A stretch of 64,000 nucleotides of DNA from Pygmaiobacter massiliensis (GTDB taxonomy: Bacteria; Bacillota; Clostridia; Oscillospirales; Ruminococcaceae): the NCBI RefSeq assembly GCF_900199435.1, contig NZ_OAML01000003.1, positions 1,567,166 to 1,631,165 on the forward strand, given 5' to 3'. The position numbers were made by a program, and so were the translations under genes. The notes beneath the pieces were generated by a model, which had not been told where the DNA came from, did not search any database, and was given only the letters and a program-made list of their open reading frames with translations. This document shows positions 8,584 through 17,151 of this stretch, piece by piece. How positions within the stretch are numbered: the stretch's first letter is position 1; each line of letters begins with the position of its first letter.

Positions 8584-8858
8584 GCCAGGAACAGGCCAAG
8601 AACCTCGACCTGATTATGTCAGTGCCGCTGGAAGTTACAGTGGAAATTGGCCGTACCCGCCGCAAGGTGCAGGATATTCTCTCTTTTGCGAAAGGTTCGC
8701 TGGTGGTTTTGGATAAGCTTGCAGGCGACCAGGTTGACCTCTTCGTCAACGGAAAATGTATTGCACGCGGCGACGTCGTGGTCATTGATGATAATTTCGG
8801 TATCCGCGTAACCGAAATTCTGCAGAATCCTTCGTTGGAAGAACTGACGAACGCCTAA
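8553..8858 (+). CDS. FliN/SpoA domain, the C-terminal part of the disrupted fliY
   Basis: The 101-residue product carries the FliN core (NLDLIMSVPLEVTVEIGRTR through VVVIDDNFGIRVTEIL), the C-ring domain that pairs with FliM. The ATG at 8553 directly abuts a GGAG, so it has no properly spaced ribosome site. The same frame is open back to a TGA at 8511 and reads AFAFSAQQLEMPTLEATEKL, which looks like a FliY linker. Together with the upstream frame this indicates one fliY gene damaged by an internal deletion plus frame change, or an assembly error there. If real, a separate FliN-like peptide might still be made. Confidence 0.75.
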   Translation: MPTLEATEKLSQEQAKNLDLIMSVPLEVTVEIGRTRRKVQDILSFAKGSLVVLDKLAGDQVDLFVNGKCIARGDVVVIDDNFGIRVTEILQNPSLEELTNA

Positions 8859-8910
8859 GTAATTGAATTGACATAAAACTAAAATAATTAAGAAAAAAGG
8901 ATGGATTAAC

Positions 8911-9276
8911 ATGGCTAAGATTTTATTGGTAGATGACGCTGCATTCATGCGTAAAGTCATCAAAGACACCTTGAGCAAAAGTGGCTACACCGACCTTTAT
9001 GAAGCAGTAGACGGCGCAGACGCTGTGCAGAAATTTGAAGAGTTGCAGCCGGACCTCGTCATTATGGACATCACCATGCCGAACATGGATGGTCTTGAGG
9101 CGCTGAAAGCCATTCGCGGCAAACACAGCGATGCCAACGTGGTTATGTGCTCTGCAATGGGTCAGGAATCTATGGTTATTGAAGCAGTTCGCTCCGGCGC
9201 AAAAGACTTTATTGTAAAGCCCTTTAAAGCAGACCGCGTGCTGAAAACTGTTTCTACCATCCTGGGCAACCCCTAA
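8911..9276 (+). CDS. cheY: Chemotaxis response regulator CheY
   Basis: This is a single receiver domain of 121 residues that carries the phosphate signal from CheA to the switch. The acidic pocket is D8/D9, the phosphoacceptor is D53 in LVIMDITMPNMDG, and the conserved Lys is in FIVKPF near residue 103. It sits between fliY and fliO exactly as in Bacillus-type fla/che operons. AAAAAAGG precedes the ATG. CheC, CheD, CheX and the FliY remnant in this window are its likely partners; cheA lies elsewhere. Confidence 0.95.
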   Translation: MAKILLVDDAAFMRKVIKDTLSKSGYTDLYEAVDGADAVQKFEELQPDLVIMDITMPNMDGLEALKAIRGKHSDANVVMCSAMGQESMVIEAVRSGAKDFIVKPFKADRVLKTVSTILGNP

Positions 9277-9282
9277 GCTGCC

Positions 9283-9648
9283 ATGCGGGAATTTTTAATG
9301 CTGCTGGGCACAGTGGCCGCCGTAGTAGCAGTGCTGTTTCTCTCTTACTGGTTCACAAAATATGTGGTAGGCGGGGGCGCTTTGCAAAAAGCGCTGCCCT
9401 CTGGCGCAGGCAAGCGGATGCAGGTGTTAGACCAATTTGTGCTGGGCAAAGACCAAAAGCTGCTCGTGGTACGGGTGGCACAGCGCTACTTTTTGCTGGG
9501 GATAAGTGCAGCACAGATGACCAACCTGGCGGAGCTGACTGCGGAAGAAGCAGCCGCCTGGCAGCCGGACCCGGCACAGGAAGGCGCGCCAACACCGCCC
9601 AGCTTTTATGAATCACTGCGCACCGTGCTGAACCAGAGAAAAAAGTAA
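9283..9648 (+). CDS. fliO: Flagellar biosynthesis protein FliO
   Basis: The 121-residue protein has one N-terminal membrane segment (about residues 1-24) and a small cytoplasmic domain with the family pattern MQVLDQFVLGKDQKLLVVRV, then a Pro/Ala-rich tail. FliO helps assemble the FliP ring of the export gate. It starts 6 nt after the cheY stop with no strong ribosome site of its own, which suggests coupling. The position directly before fliP supports the call, as FliO sequences are weakly conserved. Confidence 0.85.
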   Translation: MREFLMLLGTVAAVVAVLFLSYWFTKYVVGGGALQKALPSGAGKRMQVLDQFVLGKDQKLLVVRVAQRYFLLGISAAQMTNLAELTAEEAAAWQPDPAQEGAPTPPSFYESLRTVLNQRKK

Positions 9649-9664
9649 GGAGGAACCGCCAAAG

Positions 9665-10330
9665 ATGACCGAAGGCTTGCTGAATATCAACGGCGACAGT
9701 GTGCAGACGCTGGAAATTCTATTTCTAACGACTGTTATGGCAATGTTGCCCTCTTTGCTGGTGATGATGACCTCCTTTGCACGGTACATCATTGTATTTT
9801 CGTTTTTGCGCTCTGCAATGGGCACCCAGCAAACACCGCCCAATATCGTGTTAATTGGTATGGCGCTGTTTTTAACTTTTTTTACGATGTCTCCTGTTTT
9901 ATCCGACATCCAAACCAATGCGTATCAGCCTTATGTAGCAGAGCAGATTACGCAACAAGAGTTTGTGGAACGTGCGCAGGTGCCGCTGAAAGATTTTATG
10001 CTGCGTCAGACGGAGAATTCTTCTTTAAAAATGTACTGCGACCTTGCCGGTAAAGAAGTACCCGCCGACGGCGAAGCGGCAAAAGACCTGCCGCTGACCA
10101 TCGTAGTGCCTTCTTTTATGACCAGCGAGCTGAAACGCGCTTTTGAGATTGGATTCTATCTCTATATTCCGTTTATGCTAATCGATATTGTGGTTTCATC
10201 TACGCTGATGTCGATGGGCATGATTATGCTGCCGCCCTCGATGATTTCAATGCCGTTTAAATTGCTTTTGTTCATCACAATTAACGGTTGGCAGCTGTTG
10301 TTCTCTACTTTAGTACAAGGATTCCGATGA
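9665..10330 (+). CDS. fliP: Flagellar export gate protein FliP
   Basis: FliP builds the core pore of the flagellar type III export gate with FliQ and FliR. The 221-residue protein lacks a cleaved N-terminal signal, as is common in Firmicutes. It has the family blocks MMTSFARYIIVFSFLR and GTQQTPPNIVL (about residues 35-65), a periplasmic-type loop, and the C-terminal block MGMIMLPPSMISMPFKLLLF near residue 185. The start follows AAGGAGGAAC. A 78-nt gap separates it from fliQ. Confidence 0.96.
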   Translation: MTEGLLNINGDSVQTLEILFLTTVMAMLPSLLVMMTSFARYIIVFSFLRSAMGTQQTPPNIVLIGMALFLTFFTMSPVLSDIQTNAYQPYVAEQITQQEFVERAQVPLKDFMLRQTENSSLKMYCDLAGKEVPADGEAAKDLPLTIVVPSFMTSELKRAFEIGFYLYIPFMLIDIVVSSTLMSMGMIMLPPSMISMPFKLLLFITINGWQLLFSTLVQGFR

Positions 10331-10408
10331 CGGGCCGGGTACAAGTTAGCGTGGCAAATGGCCGCAACATAATGCTTTGGCGCAGGCGGCGCAGAGGAGG
10401 TTGACAGA

Positions 10409-10669
10409 ATGGAAACAGGACAGGTAATGAGCGTGCTGCGCGAAGGCGTTGGCGTTGCCTTAAAACTGGGCGGCCCAATGCTGATTTTAAGCATGGCGGT
10501 CGGTGTACTGGTTGCTATTTTCCAGGCGGTCACCCAGATTCATGAGCAGACAATTTCTTTTGTGCTCAAGCTGCTGGTCGTGGTTTTGGTTTGCACCATA
10601 GGCGGTGGCTGGATGCTGACCACGCTGCAGGAATACACGCGAGAGCTATTCACCTTGATGCGCGGCTAA
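10409..10669 (+). CDS. fliQ: Flagellar export gate protein FliQ
   Basis: The 86-residue protein has two hydrophobic helices (about 17-40 and 50-75) with the family segment ILSMAVGVLVAIFQAVTQIH. FliQ packs around the FliP/FliR core of the export gate. AGAGGAGG precedes the start. fliR begins 15 nt later, keeping the invariant P-Q-R order. Confidence 0.95.
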   Translation: METGQVMSVLREGVGVALKLGGPMLILSMAVGVLVAIFQAVTQIHEQTISFVLKLLVVVLVCTIGGGWMLTTLQEYTRELFTLMRG

Positions 10670-10684
10670 CGGACGGAGGCAGTT

Positions 10685-11449
10685 ATGTTCGAATGGACAC
10701 AGCTGACGCTGTTTCTGTATATTGTGATGCGCATGTCGGGGTTTGTGCTGTTTAATCCGCTGTTTGGGCGAAAAGAAATCCCCGCAATTTTCCGCACCGG
10801 ATTGATTTTGGTACTTTCCGTAGCTGTGAACAGCTTTACCACCCAGCGTGTCGAAACACCAACTAACCTTGTAGTGTTTATACTTCGGTTGCTGCTGGAG
10901 CTGGCGCTTGGTTACCTGCTTGGGCTCATCGTTGCATTTTTCTTTTCGATTCCCGCACTTGCGGGCGAGGTAATTGATACGCAAATGGGCATGACGATGG
11001 CAAAAACCTACGATGCAGGTTCCCAGGCTTCGATGTCAGTAAGTTCTACCTTGCTGAATATTCTGATGGTGCTTCTGTTTTTTGCGGCAAACGGACATTA
11101 CACGTTGCTACGCATTCTGCTGACCTCGGGCGATATTGTGCCCTATGGAGAAGTGATGTTGACCAGCTCAATTGCTTCGGCCGTTGCGGAACTGTTTATA
11201 GAAAGCGTATTACTTTCGGTAAAGCTTTGTTTGCCGGTGCTGGCCGCAGAATTGATGGGCCAGGTGGGCATGGGTATTCTGATGAAAGCCATCCCGCAAA
11301 TTAACGTATTTGCTATTAATATCGAGCTGAAAGTCCTGGTGGGGCTGGTGATGATGTTCTTTTTGATCTCTCCGTTCAGCACCTTTTTGCTGGATGCCGA
11401 AAAAATGATGCTGGGCGAGCTGCAAACCATTTTAACGATGGTAAGCTGA
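10685..11449 (+). CDS. fliR: Flagellar export gate protein FliR
   Basis: The 254-residue polytopic protein has about six hydrophobic segments and the family pattern RMSGFVLFNPLFGRKEIPAIFRTG given here as RMSGFVLFNPLFGRK (residues 16-30), followed by LGLIVAFFFSIPALAGEVID near residue 80. It is the third component of the export gate core and directly contacts FlhB. flhB follows after 39 nt. In a few clostridia fliR and flhB are fused; here they are separate. Confidence 0.95.
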   Translation: MFEWTQLTLFLYIVMRMSGFVLFNPLFGRKEIPAIFRTGLILVLSVAVNSFTTQRVETPTNLVVFILRLLLELALGYLLGLIVAFFFSIPALAGEVIDTQMGMTMAKTYDAGSQASMSVSSTLLNILMVLLFFAANGHYTLLRILLTSGDIVPYGEVMLTSSIASAVAELFIESVLLSVKLCLPVLAAELMGQVGMGILMKAIPQINVFAINIELKVLVGLVMMFFLISPFSTFLLDAEKMMLGELQTILTMVS

Positions 11450-11488
11450 GCCGGCGAAAATTGAGAGGCCAAAAGGGGGAATCAGCGC

Positions 11489-12562
11489 ATGGCCGGAGAT
11501 TCTAAAACCGAAAAAGCCACACCTAAAAAGCGACAGGATGAACGAAAAAAAGGTAATGTCTTTCTCAGCAAAGACGCCATCGCTGTCGCAACCCTGTTTG
11601 GCAGTTTTGCCGTACTAAAGCTCACTGCTTCCGGTATGGTAGCGCAGATGAAGCAGTTCTTTGAATATTGCATCAGCTGTGCCGACCTACCGGTCGGATC
11701 GACACAGGGCGTTTTAAGCGAGCTGGCAATGCAGGCACTGATGGTACTGGTAAAGACCGCCGGCCCTCTGCTTGCGATTACGGTAATTTTGACCGTAGCC
11801 GCAACCTTTGCGCAGACAAAATTTCTCGTGTCTGGTGATTCCCTGAAACCGAAGTTTAACCGCATTAACCCATTGCAGGGAATTAAGCGGCTGTTTTCGC
11901 TGAAAAGCATTATCGAAGCGCTGAAAGGCACGATAAAAATATCGATTTTACTTTTCTTGATTTATCGTTATCTTACGGGGATTTACGCCTCGTTTCAAAA
12001 ATATCTTTTTACCGATTTAGGGCAGGCCTGCCAACATCTTTTCCAAGAGACTTTCATGATGGTAATGCAGATTGCACTTGCGTTTACCGTTCTCGCGGGG
12101 TTCGATTTTCTATACCAGTGGTGGGATTATGAGCGCCAGCTGAAGATGTCCAAGCAGGAGATCAAAGAAGAGTATAAGCAGATGGAAGGCAATCCCCAAA
12201 TCAAAGGCAAAATTAAAGAAATGCAGCGCAAGATGTCGCAATCCCGCATGATGCAGCAAGTGCCAAAAGCGGATGTTATCATCCGAAACCCGACGCACTT
12301 TGCAGTAGCGCTGCGTTATAACCCGGAAACTGACAATGCGCCGTTGGTGCTGGCAAAAGGCCAGGACGAACTGGCTCTCCGCATCGTAAAAGTAGCGGAA
12401 GAAAACAGCATACTGGTAATGGAAAACGTACCCCTGGCCCGTGGGCTTTATGCCCACGCGGAGCTGAACCAGGAGATTCCCGCCGAATATTATGGGGCGG
12501 TGGCCGAGGTGCTGGTTTACCTTTACCGCGCAGATGCGGCGCATAAAAAATATAAAGTTTAA
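11489..12562 (+). CDS. flhB: Flagellar export switch protein FlhB
   Basis: FlhB is the substrate-specificity switch of the export gate. It starts with the basic segment TEKATPKKRQDERKKGNV typical of the family, has four membrane helices up to about residue 215, and a cytoplasmic domain with the autocleavage motif NPTH at residues 267-270. Cleavage between N267 and P268, in response to FliK, switches export from hook to filament substrates. At 357 residues it is full length. The start follows AAAAGGGGG. Confidence 0.97.
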   Translation: MAGDSKTEKATPKKRQDERKKGNVFLSKDAIAVATLFGSFAVLKLTASGMVAQMKQFFEYCISCADLPVGSTQGVLSELAMQALMVLVKTAGPLLAITVILTVAATFAQTKFLVSGDSLKPKFNRINPLQGIKRLFSLKSIIEALKGTIKISILLFLIYRYLTGIYASFQKYLFTDLGQACQHLFQETFMMVMQIALAFTVLAGFDFLYQWWDYERQLKMSKQEIKEEYKQMEGNPQIKGKIKEMQRKMSQSRMMQQVPKADVIIRNPTHFAVALRYNPETDNAPLVLAKGQDELALRIVKVAEENSILVMENVPLARGLYAHAELNQEIPAEYYGAVAEVLVYLYRADAAHKKYKV

Positions 12563-12594
12563 ACGCAGATGTTTATTCGGAAAGTGGTGAATAG

Positions 12595-14694
12595 ATGAAA
12601 CGGATCTTCAACAATATCATAGCTCTGTTTGTTGTCATTATCGTGTTGTTCCTGATCCTGCCGCTGCCGACTTTTCTGCTGGATGTGCTGCTAATTATCA
12701 ACATTGCACTTTCTGTAATGATTTTGTTGATTACCATGAACATCTCAGAGCCTTTGGAATTTTCGATTTTTCCCTCATTGCTGCTGGTAACTACACTGTT
12801 CCGGCTGGGCATGAACGTTTCCTCTACCCGGCTCATCCTTTCCAACGGCGGCTTTGCGGGCAATGTCATCAAGGCATTTGGACAGCTGATTACACAGGGC
12901 AACATCGTTATCGGTGTTATCATCTTTCTCATTATCGTGCTGGTGCAGTTCATCGTTATCACCAAAGGTGCAGAGCGTGTGGCAGAGGTTGCTGCCCGTT
13001 TTACACTGGATGCAATGCCCGGCAAGCAGATGGCCATCGATGCCGATCTCAGCTCCGGCCTGATTAACGAGCTGGAAGCTCGCCAACGCCGGTATAAGAT
13101 TCAAAAAGAAGCAGACTTCTACGGCGCCATGGACGGTGCTACCAAAATTGTCAAAGGCGACGCGATTATGTCGCTGATTATCACCGCCATCAACTTTGTG
13201 GCAGGCCTTATCATCGGCATGGTGCAGGGCGGAGGCGACTTCCAGAGCGTTTTGCAGCTTTACTCCATCGCCACCATCGGTGACGGCTTGGTTTCCCAGC
13301 TGCCCGCGCTGATGATTTCTACCGCAACTGGCATGGTGGTTACCCGTTCGGTCTCCGATGGCAGCCTCAACAGCGACGTAATTTCGCAGTTTAAAGCACA
13401 GCCCCGAGCGATTATGGCTACCGGCGTGGTACTTATTGTGCTTGGCATTATGCCAAACACCCCCCATATCCCGCTGTTCTTAGTTGCAACGGTATTGCTG
13501 ATTACCGGCTACTTGATTAACCAGCAGATGCAGCGTGAAAAGCTGTTGGCACAAAGTGCTGCCGCCGAAGCAGCCCAGCCCAGCGAAGAGGCTGCACCCT
13601 CTGAAAGCGACTACTATAAAGACGTTAACAATGTTTACTCGCTTCTTACGGTAGAACCCATAGAGATGGAGTTTGGCTATAGTCTGATTCCGCTGGTAGA
13701 CGAAGCAAGCGGCGGCAAACTGATTAACCGCATTGTTATTTTTCGGCGGCAGTACGCACAGGACATGGGCTTCGTTATCCCGTCGGTGCGGCTGCACGAT
13801 TCTTCTTCTCTGGGTACTAACCAGTACATTATAAGAGTGAAGGGCGAAGAGGTGGCACGCGGTGAGCTGCTGGTAGACTATTACCTGGCGCTGGAACCGA
13901 CAAGTCCGGCCGGCGAAATTGACGGTATCGAAACGATTGAGCCCTCTTACGGCATTCCCTCGCGCTGGATTTTGCCGGAGAACAAAGAACTCGCAGAGAT
14001 TTACGGCTATACCGTTATCGACCCGCTCTCGGTTATGCTGACTCACCTGTCGGAAACGATTAAAAAGCATACGCATGAGCTGCTGACCCGCAGCGAAACG
14101 ATACAGCTTGTGGAAAACCTGAAAAAAGTGGCTCCCGAACTGGTGCAGGAAGCATTCCCTGATATTATCTCCTATGCAAGCTTTGAAAAGATTCTGCGCA
14201 ACCTGCTGCGCGAAGGTGTGCCCATTAAGGACCTTGCCACTATTGTGGAAACTGCAGTGGACGCAATGGCGGCTACCCGAGATTTGGATATGGTGACCGA
14301 GAATGTCCGCTGTGCACTCAGCCGCACCATTACCCGTAAATTCTGCGAGCATGGTCAGCTGCGCGTGGTTACGCTGGATGCTGAGGTGGAGAAGAAAGTC
14401 ATTGCTTCGCTTACCAAAAACGAGCAGGGCGTTTACCTTGCAATGGGCCCCGAGCTGATGCAGCTGATTCTTGGCCAGCTTTCGGAAAATCTGAAAAAGT
14501 TCAACGACCTTTCGCAGATTCCTATTCTTTTGACGAGTCAGATTGTCCGTGTCTATCTGAGCCGTTTGATTTCTCAATTTTACCCCAACTTCTATGTGCT
14601 TTCTTTTAACGAGATTACCAGCAACGTACAGATACAGTCTATTGGCAACATCACCCTGCAAAATGCCCCGATGCAAAGGGAGGTGGGCGCATGA
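12595..14694 (+). CDS. flhA: Flagellar export protein FlhA
   Basis: FlhA is the nonameric export-gate protein that couples ion flow to secretion and docks substrate-chaperone complexes. The 699-residue protein has about eight membrane helices in the first 320 residues, the FHIPEP-type block around residues 128-170 (VAEVAARFTLDAMPGKQMAI), and a large cytoplasmic domain from about 345. The sigma factor gene starts 4 nt before its stop codon. flhF and flhG, which normally follow flhA in Firmicutes, are not there. Confidence 0.97.
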   Translation: MKRIFNNIIALFVVIIVLFLILPLPTFLLDVLLIINIALSVMILLITMNISEPLEFSIFPSLLLVTTLFRLGMNVSSTRLILSNGGFAGNVIKAFGQLITQGNIVIGVIIFLIIVLVQFIVITKGAERVAEVAARFTLDAMPGKQMAIDADLSSGLINELEARQRRYKIQKEADFYGAMDGATKIVKGDAIMSLIITAINFVAGLIIGMVQGGGDFQSVLQLYSIATIGDGLVSQLPALMISTATGMVVTRSVSDGSLNSDVISQFKAQPRAIMATGVVLIVLGIMPNTPHIPLFLVATVLLITGYLINQQMQREKLLAQSAAAEAAQPSEEAAPSESDYYKDVNNVYSLLTVEPIEMEFGYSLIPLVDEASGGKLINRIVIFRRQYAQDMGFVIPSVRLHDSSSLGTNQYIIRVKGEEVARGELLVDYYLALEPTSPAGEIDGIETIEPSYGIPSRWILPENKELAEIYGYTVIDPLSVMLTHLSETIKKHTHELLTRSETIQLVENLKKVAPELVQEAFPDIISYASFEKILRNLLREGVPIKDLATIVETAVDAMAATRDLDMVTENVRCALSRTITRKFCEHGQLRVVTLDAEVEKKVIASLTKNEQGVYLAMGPELMQLILGQLSENLKKFNDLSQIPILLTSQIVRVYLSRLISQFYPNFYVLSFNEITSNVQIQSIGNITLQNAPMQREVGA

Positions 14695-15539
14695 CGATGA
14701 CAAGCTGTGCAGAAGTGCTACCCGAACCCCAAGTTGCTCCCGCACAGGAAGAAAGCTACACCGCCGCACAGATTGATGCAATGACGACCGAAGAGCTGTT
14801 GGCAGCGTATAAGCGCACCGGATTGCAAGAACTGAAATGGCCACTGGTGCTGCGGTATGAAGGCTTGGTAAAAAGCATTGCGTTGCAAATACGCGGCGTT
14901 TACAGCAGCTTTGCACAGGTAGATGACATCATCAGCGAAGGCGTACTTACATTATTATCTTCGGTGGATAAATTTGACCCGGAAAAGGGTGTGAAGTTTG
15001 AAACCTATGTCGCAAAACGAATCCGCGGTATGATTATCGACTTGGCCCGCCGGCAGGACTGGCTGCCGCGCAGTGTGCGCAAGCGTGCCAAAGAAGTAGA
15101 CCAGACAGTGGGCGAATTATACACGCGGCTGGGCAGGTTCCCGACCGACCAGGAAATCGCTGATGAGCTGGGTACCACGGTGGCGAAGTACCAAAAAGAT
15201 ATGGCCAATATGGCGCTGAGCAATGTACTTTCTCTGGAGGCACTGTTTGAAGAAAAAGAACAGGGCAGCGCCACCGAGCGCATCTCCAGCACCGACCCGA
15301 GCTCGATGCCGGAACATGCCTTGCAGGAAGCAGAGCTTCAAAAAGTGCTTGCAGACGGCATTGCCAGCCTGCGCGAGAATGAGCAGATGGTGCTGGCACT
15401 TTATTATCAGAAAAATTTGAACATGAAAAAAATCGCACAGGTGATGGAGGTCAGCGAGCCCCGTATTTCGCAGCTGCACACCCGGGCGGTACAAAAACTT
15501 CGTGTTTATCTGGAACAATACATGAAAAATGAAGGCTGA
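14691..15539 (+). CDS. fliA: RNA polymerase sigma-28 factor (FliA/SigD/WhiG type)
   Basis: This 282-residue sigma factor should direct late flagellar and chemotaxis promoters. Region 2 is visible at about residues 60-125 (SSFAQVDDIISEGVLTLL, FDPEKGVKFETYVAKRIRG), region 3 in the middle (GELYTRLGRFPTDQEIADEL), and region 4 near the C-terminus (NMKKIAQVMEVSEPRISQLH). An N-terminal extension of about 40 residues precedes region 2. It overlaps flhA by 4 nt after a GGGAGGT site, so the two are translationally coupled. No anti-sigma flgM is in the window. Confidence 0.94.
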   Translation: MTMTSCAEVLPEPQVAPAQEESYTAAQIDAMTTEELLAAYKRTGLQELKWPLVLRYEGLVKSIALQIRGVYSSFAQVDDIISEGVLTLLSSVDKFDPEKGVKFETYVAKRIRGMIIDLARRQDWLPRSVRKRAKEVDQTVGELYTRLGRFPTDQEIADELGTTVAKYQKDMANMALSNVLSLEALFEEKEQGSATERISSTDPSSMPEHALQEAELQKVLADGIASLRENEQMVLALYYQKNLNMKKIAQVMEVSEPRISQLHTRAVQKLRVYLEQYMKNEG

Positions 15540-15571
15540 GCCAAGCTGCTCAGCGAAAGGAGCCCTCGGAT

Positions 15572-16321
15572 ATGTTTAAAGGATTTTATAACCTGACCTC
15601 CGGCATGCTGACCCAGGGACGCAACCTTGATGTGGTGGCAAACAATATGACGAATATTTCCACCTCCGGCTACAAAGCAGACCGCTATGTGGCGAGCACT
15701 TTCAAGGATGTGCTGATCAGCCGTGTGGGCAATAAGGACAAAACCGGCGCACAGGAGATTGGCAGCTCGAGTTACATTCTGGCTTCAAGCGAAGTGGCGA
15801 CCGACTACACCCAGGGCACGCTGGAAACGACTGGCATGCCGCTGGATTTTGCAATCGAAGGCGCTGGCTTTTTTGGCGTACAGACTGCAAATGGTGTTGC
15901 CTACACCCGCGGGGGCAATTTTTCTTTAGACAATCAAGGGTACTTATATCTGCCCGGTCAGGGAAGAGTACTGGGCCAGAACGGCCAGCCAATTTTGATG
16001 CAAACCGATAAAATTACGTCAGATAACTTCGGGCGCATTTATGGTGAAACCGGCAATCTGATAGGGCAGCTCGGCGTGTTCACCTTTGCAGATACCGCGG
16101 TGCTGACCCGCAACGATCAGGGATTGTTTGTCGGCGGCGGAGCCACTGTAAACGCAAATGCCAAGGTCCACTGGAGAGCGCAGGAGCGGTCTAATGTGGA
16201 ACTGGTGCAGCAGATGACCCAGATGATGAGCAGCCAGCGCGCGCTGCAAAGTGCCGCACAGGTCAGCAAGATGTACGACCAGCTTATCAGCAAAGTGACC
16301 AACGACATTGGTCGCCTGTAA
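15572..16321 (+). CDS. flgF: Flagellar rod/hook family protein (FlgF/FlgG type, first copy)
   Basis: The 249-residue protein carries the N-terminal basal-body motif LDVVANNMTNISTSGYKADR (about residues 20-39), a central DFAIEGAGFFGVQT block and the C-terminal helix VQQMTQMMSSQRALQSAAQ. These are the hallmarks of axial rod proteins, which are exported and form the shaft. It is paired with a paralogue immediately downstream, as with Bacillus flhO/flhP. Which of the two is FlgF and which is FlgG cannot be fixed with certainty from sequence alone. Confidence 0.85.
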   Translation: MFKGFYNLTSGMLTQGRNLDVVANNMTNISTSGYKADRYVASTFKDVLISRVGNKDKTGAQEIGSSSYILASSEVATDYTQGTLETTGMPLDFAIEGAGFFGVQTANGVAYTRGGNFSLDNQGYLYLPGQGRVLGQNGQPILMQTDKITSDNFGRIYGETGNLIGQLGVFTFADTAVLTRNDQGLFVGGGATVNANAKVHWRAQERSNVELVQQMTQMMSSQRALQSAAQVSKMYDQLISKVTNDIGRL

Positions 16322-16339
16322 TGAAAGGAGCACCCAAAG

Positions 16340-17068
16340 ATGAATATGGCTTTTTATTCCGCTTCCGTCGGTGCCCTGCAGCAGCAGGAACGGCTGAATG
16401 TGGTAGGCAATAACATTGCCAACGTAAACACCTATGGCTTTAAGGCAGAACGCCCCTCGTTTTCGTCGCTGATGTACGGTTATGTTAACGGCATCGACAA
16501 TGCAGAGCTGCCCCGCGGCAGCGGCGCAAAGATGAGCATGGCTTCTACCGATTTTTCCAGCATCGGCATTGCGCCGACCAATCGCGCACAGGATTACGCG
16601 ATTATCGGCAACGGATTTTTTGGCCTTGTTAACCCGGCAACGGGCGAACGCTCTTATACACGTGATGGCTCGTTTACGCTTTCCGAGTATCAGCGCCCCA
16701 ATGCTGCCGGTGTGATGGAAAAAGTATTCTGCCTTTCTGACGGCGAGGGCAATTTTGTGCTTGACCAGGCTGGCAAATACATCGAAGTGAAAGAAGGCGC
16801 GCTCTCCCAGCCGGTGGGTGTGTACGATTTTATAAATACAGATGGCATGGAGCATATCGGCAGCAACCGTTTTGTCCCGGTGGCGAAAAACGGCGCGGTG
16901 CGCGCCGGTACCGGCACTGTTCAGCAGGGGGTGCTGGAAACCTCTAACACCGACCTTGCAACCGAGATGACCAAAATTATTGAGTCGCAGCGGTCTTACA
17001 GCTATGCGCTTAAAATGGTACAAACAGCAGATGAAGTGGAAACCACCATCAATAATCTGCGTGGATAA
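16340..17068 (+). CDS. flgG: Flagellar rod/hook family protein (FlgG type, second copy)
   Basis: The 242-residue paralogue of the preceding gene has LNVVGNNIANVNTYGFKAER near residues 18-37, DYAIIGNGFFGLVNP in the middle, and the C-terminal TDLATEMTKIIESQRSYSYA. AAAGGAG lies before the start. It is probably the distal-rod subunit or a related hook-basal body protein. A second Met two codons in (16346) is an alternative start. Its N-terminal motif is closer to FlgE/FlgG than that of the first copy. Confidence 0.85.
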   Translation: MNMAFYSASVGALQQQERLNVVGNNIANVNTYGFKAERPSFSSLMYGYVNGIDNAELPRGSGAKMSMASTDFSSIGIAPTNRAQDYAIIGNGFFGLVNPATGERSYTRDGSFTLSEYQRPNAAGVMEKVFCLSDGEGNFVLDQAGKYIEVKEGALSQPVGVYDFINTDGMEHIGSNRFVPVAKNGAVRAGTGTVQQGVLETSNTDLATEMTKIIESQRSYSYALKMVQTADEVETTINNLRG

Positions 17069-17072
17069 AGCG

Positions 17073-17090
17073 TTTCGCGTAGCAGCGAAA
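17073..17090 (+). other. Hairpin in the flgG-cheC gap
   Basis: TTTCGC (17073-17078) pairs with GCGAAA (17085-17090) over a 6-nt loop within the 83-nt gap before cheC. No U-run follows. It may be an mRNA processing or stability element separating structural from chemotaxis genes. Confidence 0.3.
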
Positions 17091-17151
17091 GGGCAAAAAG
17101 CATGCTGCTAAAGCAAGCGACTGGAAAGAAAACAGAAGGGCGGGAGAACAA

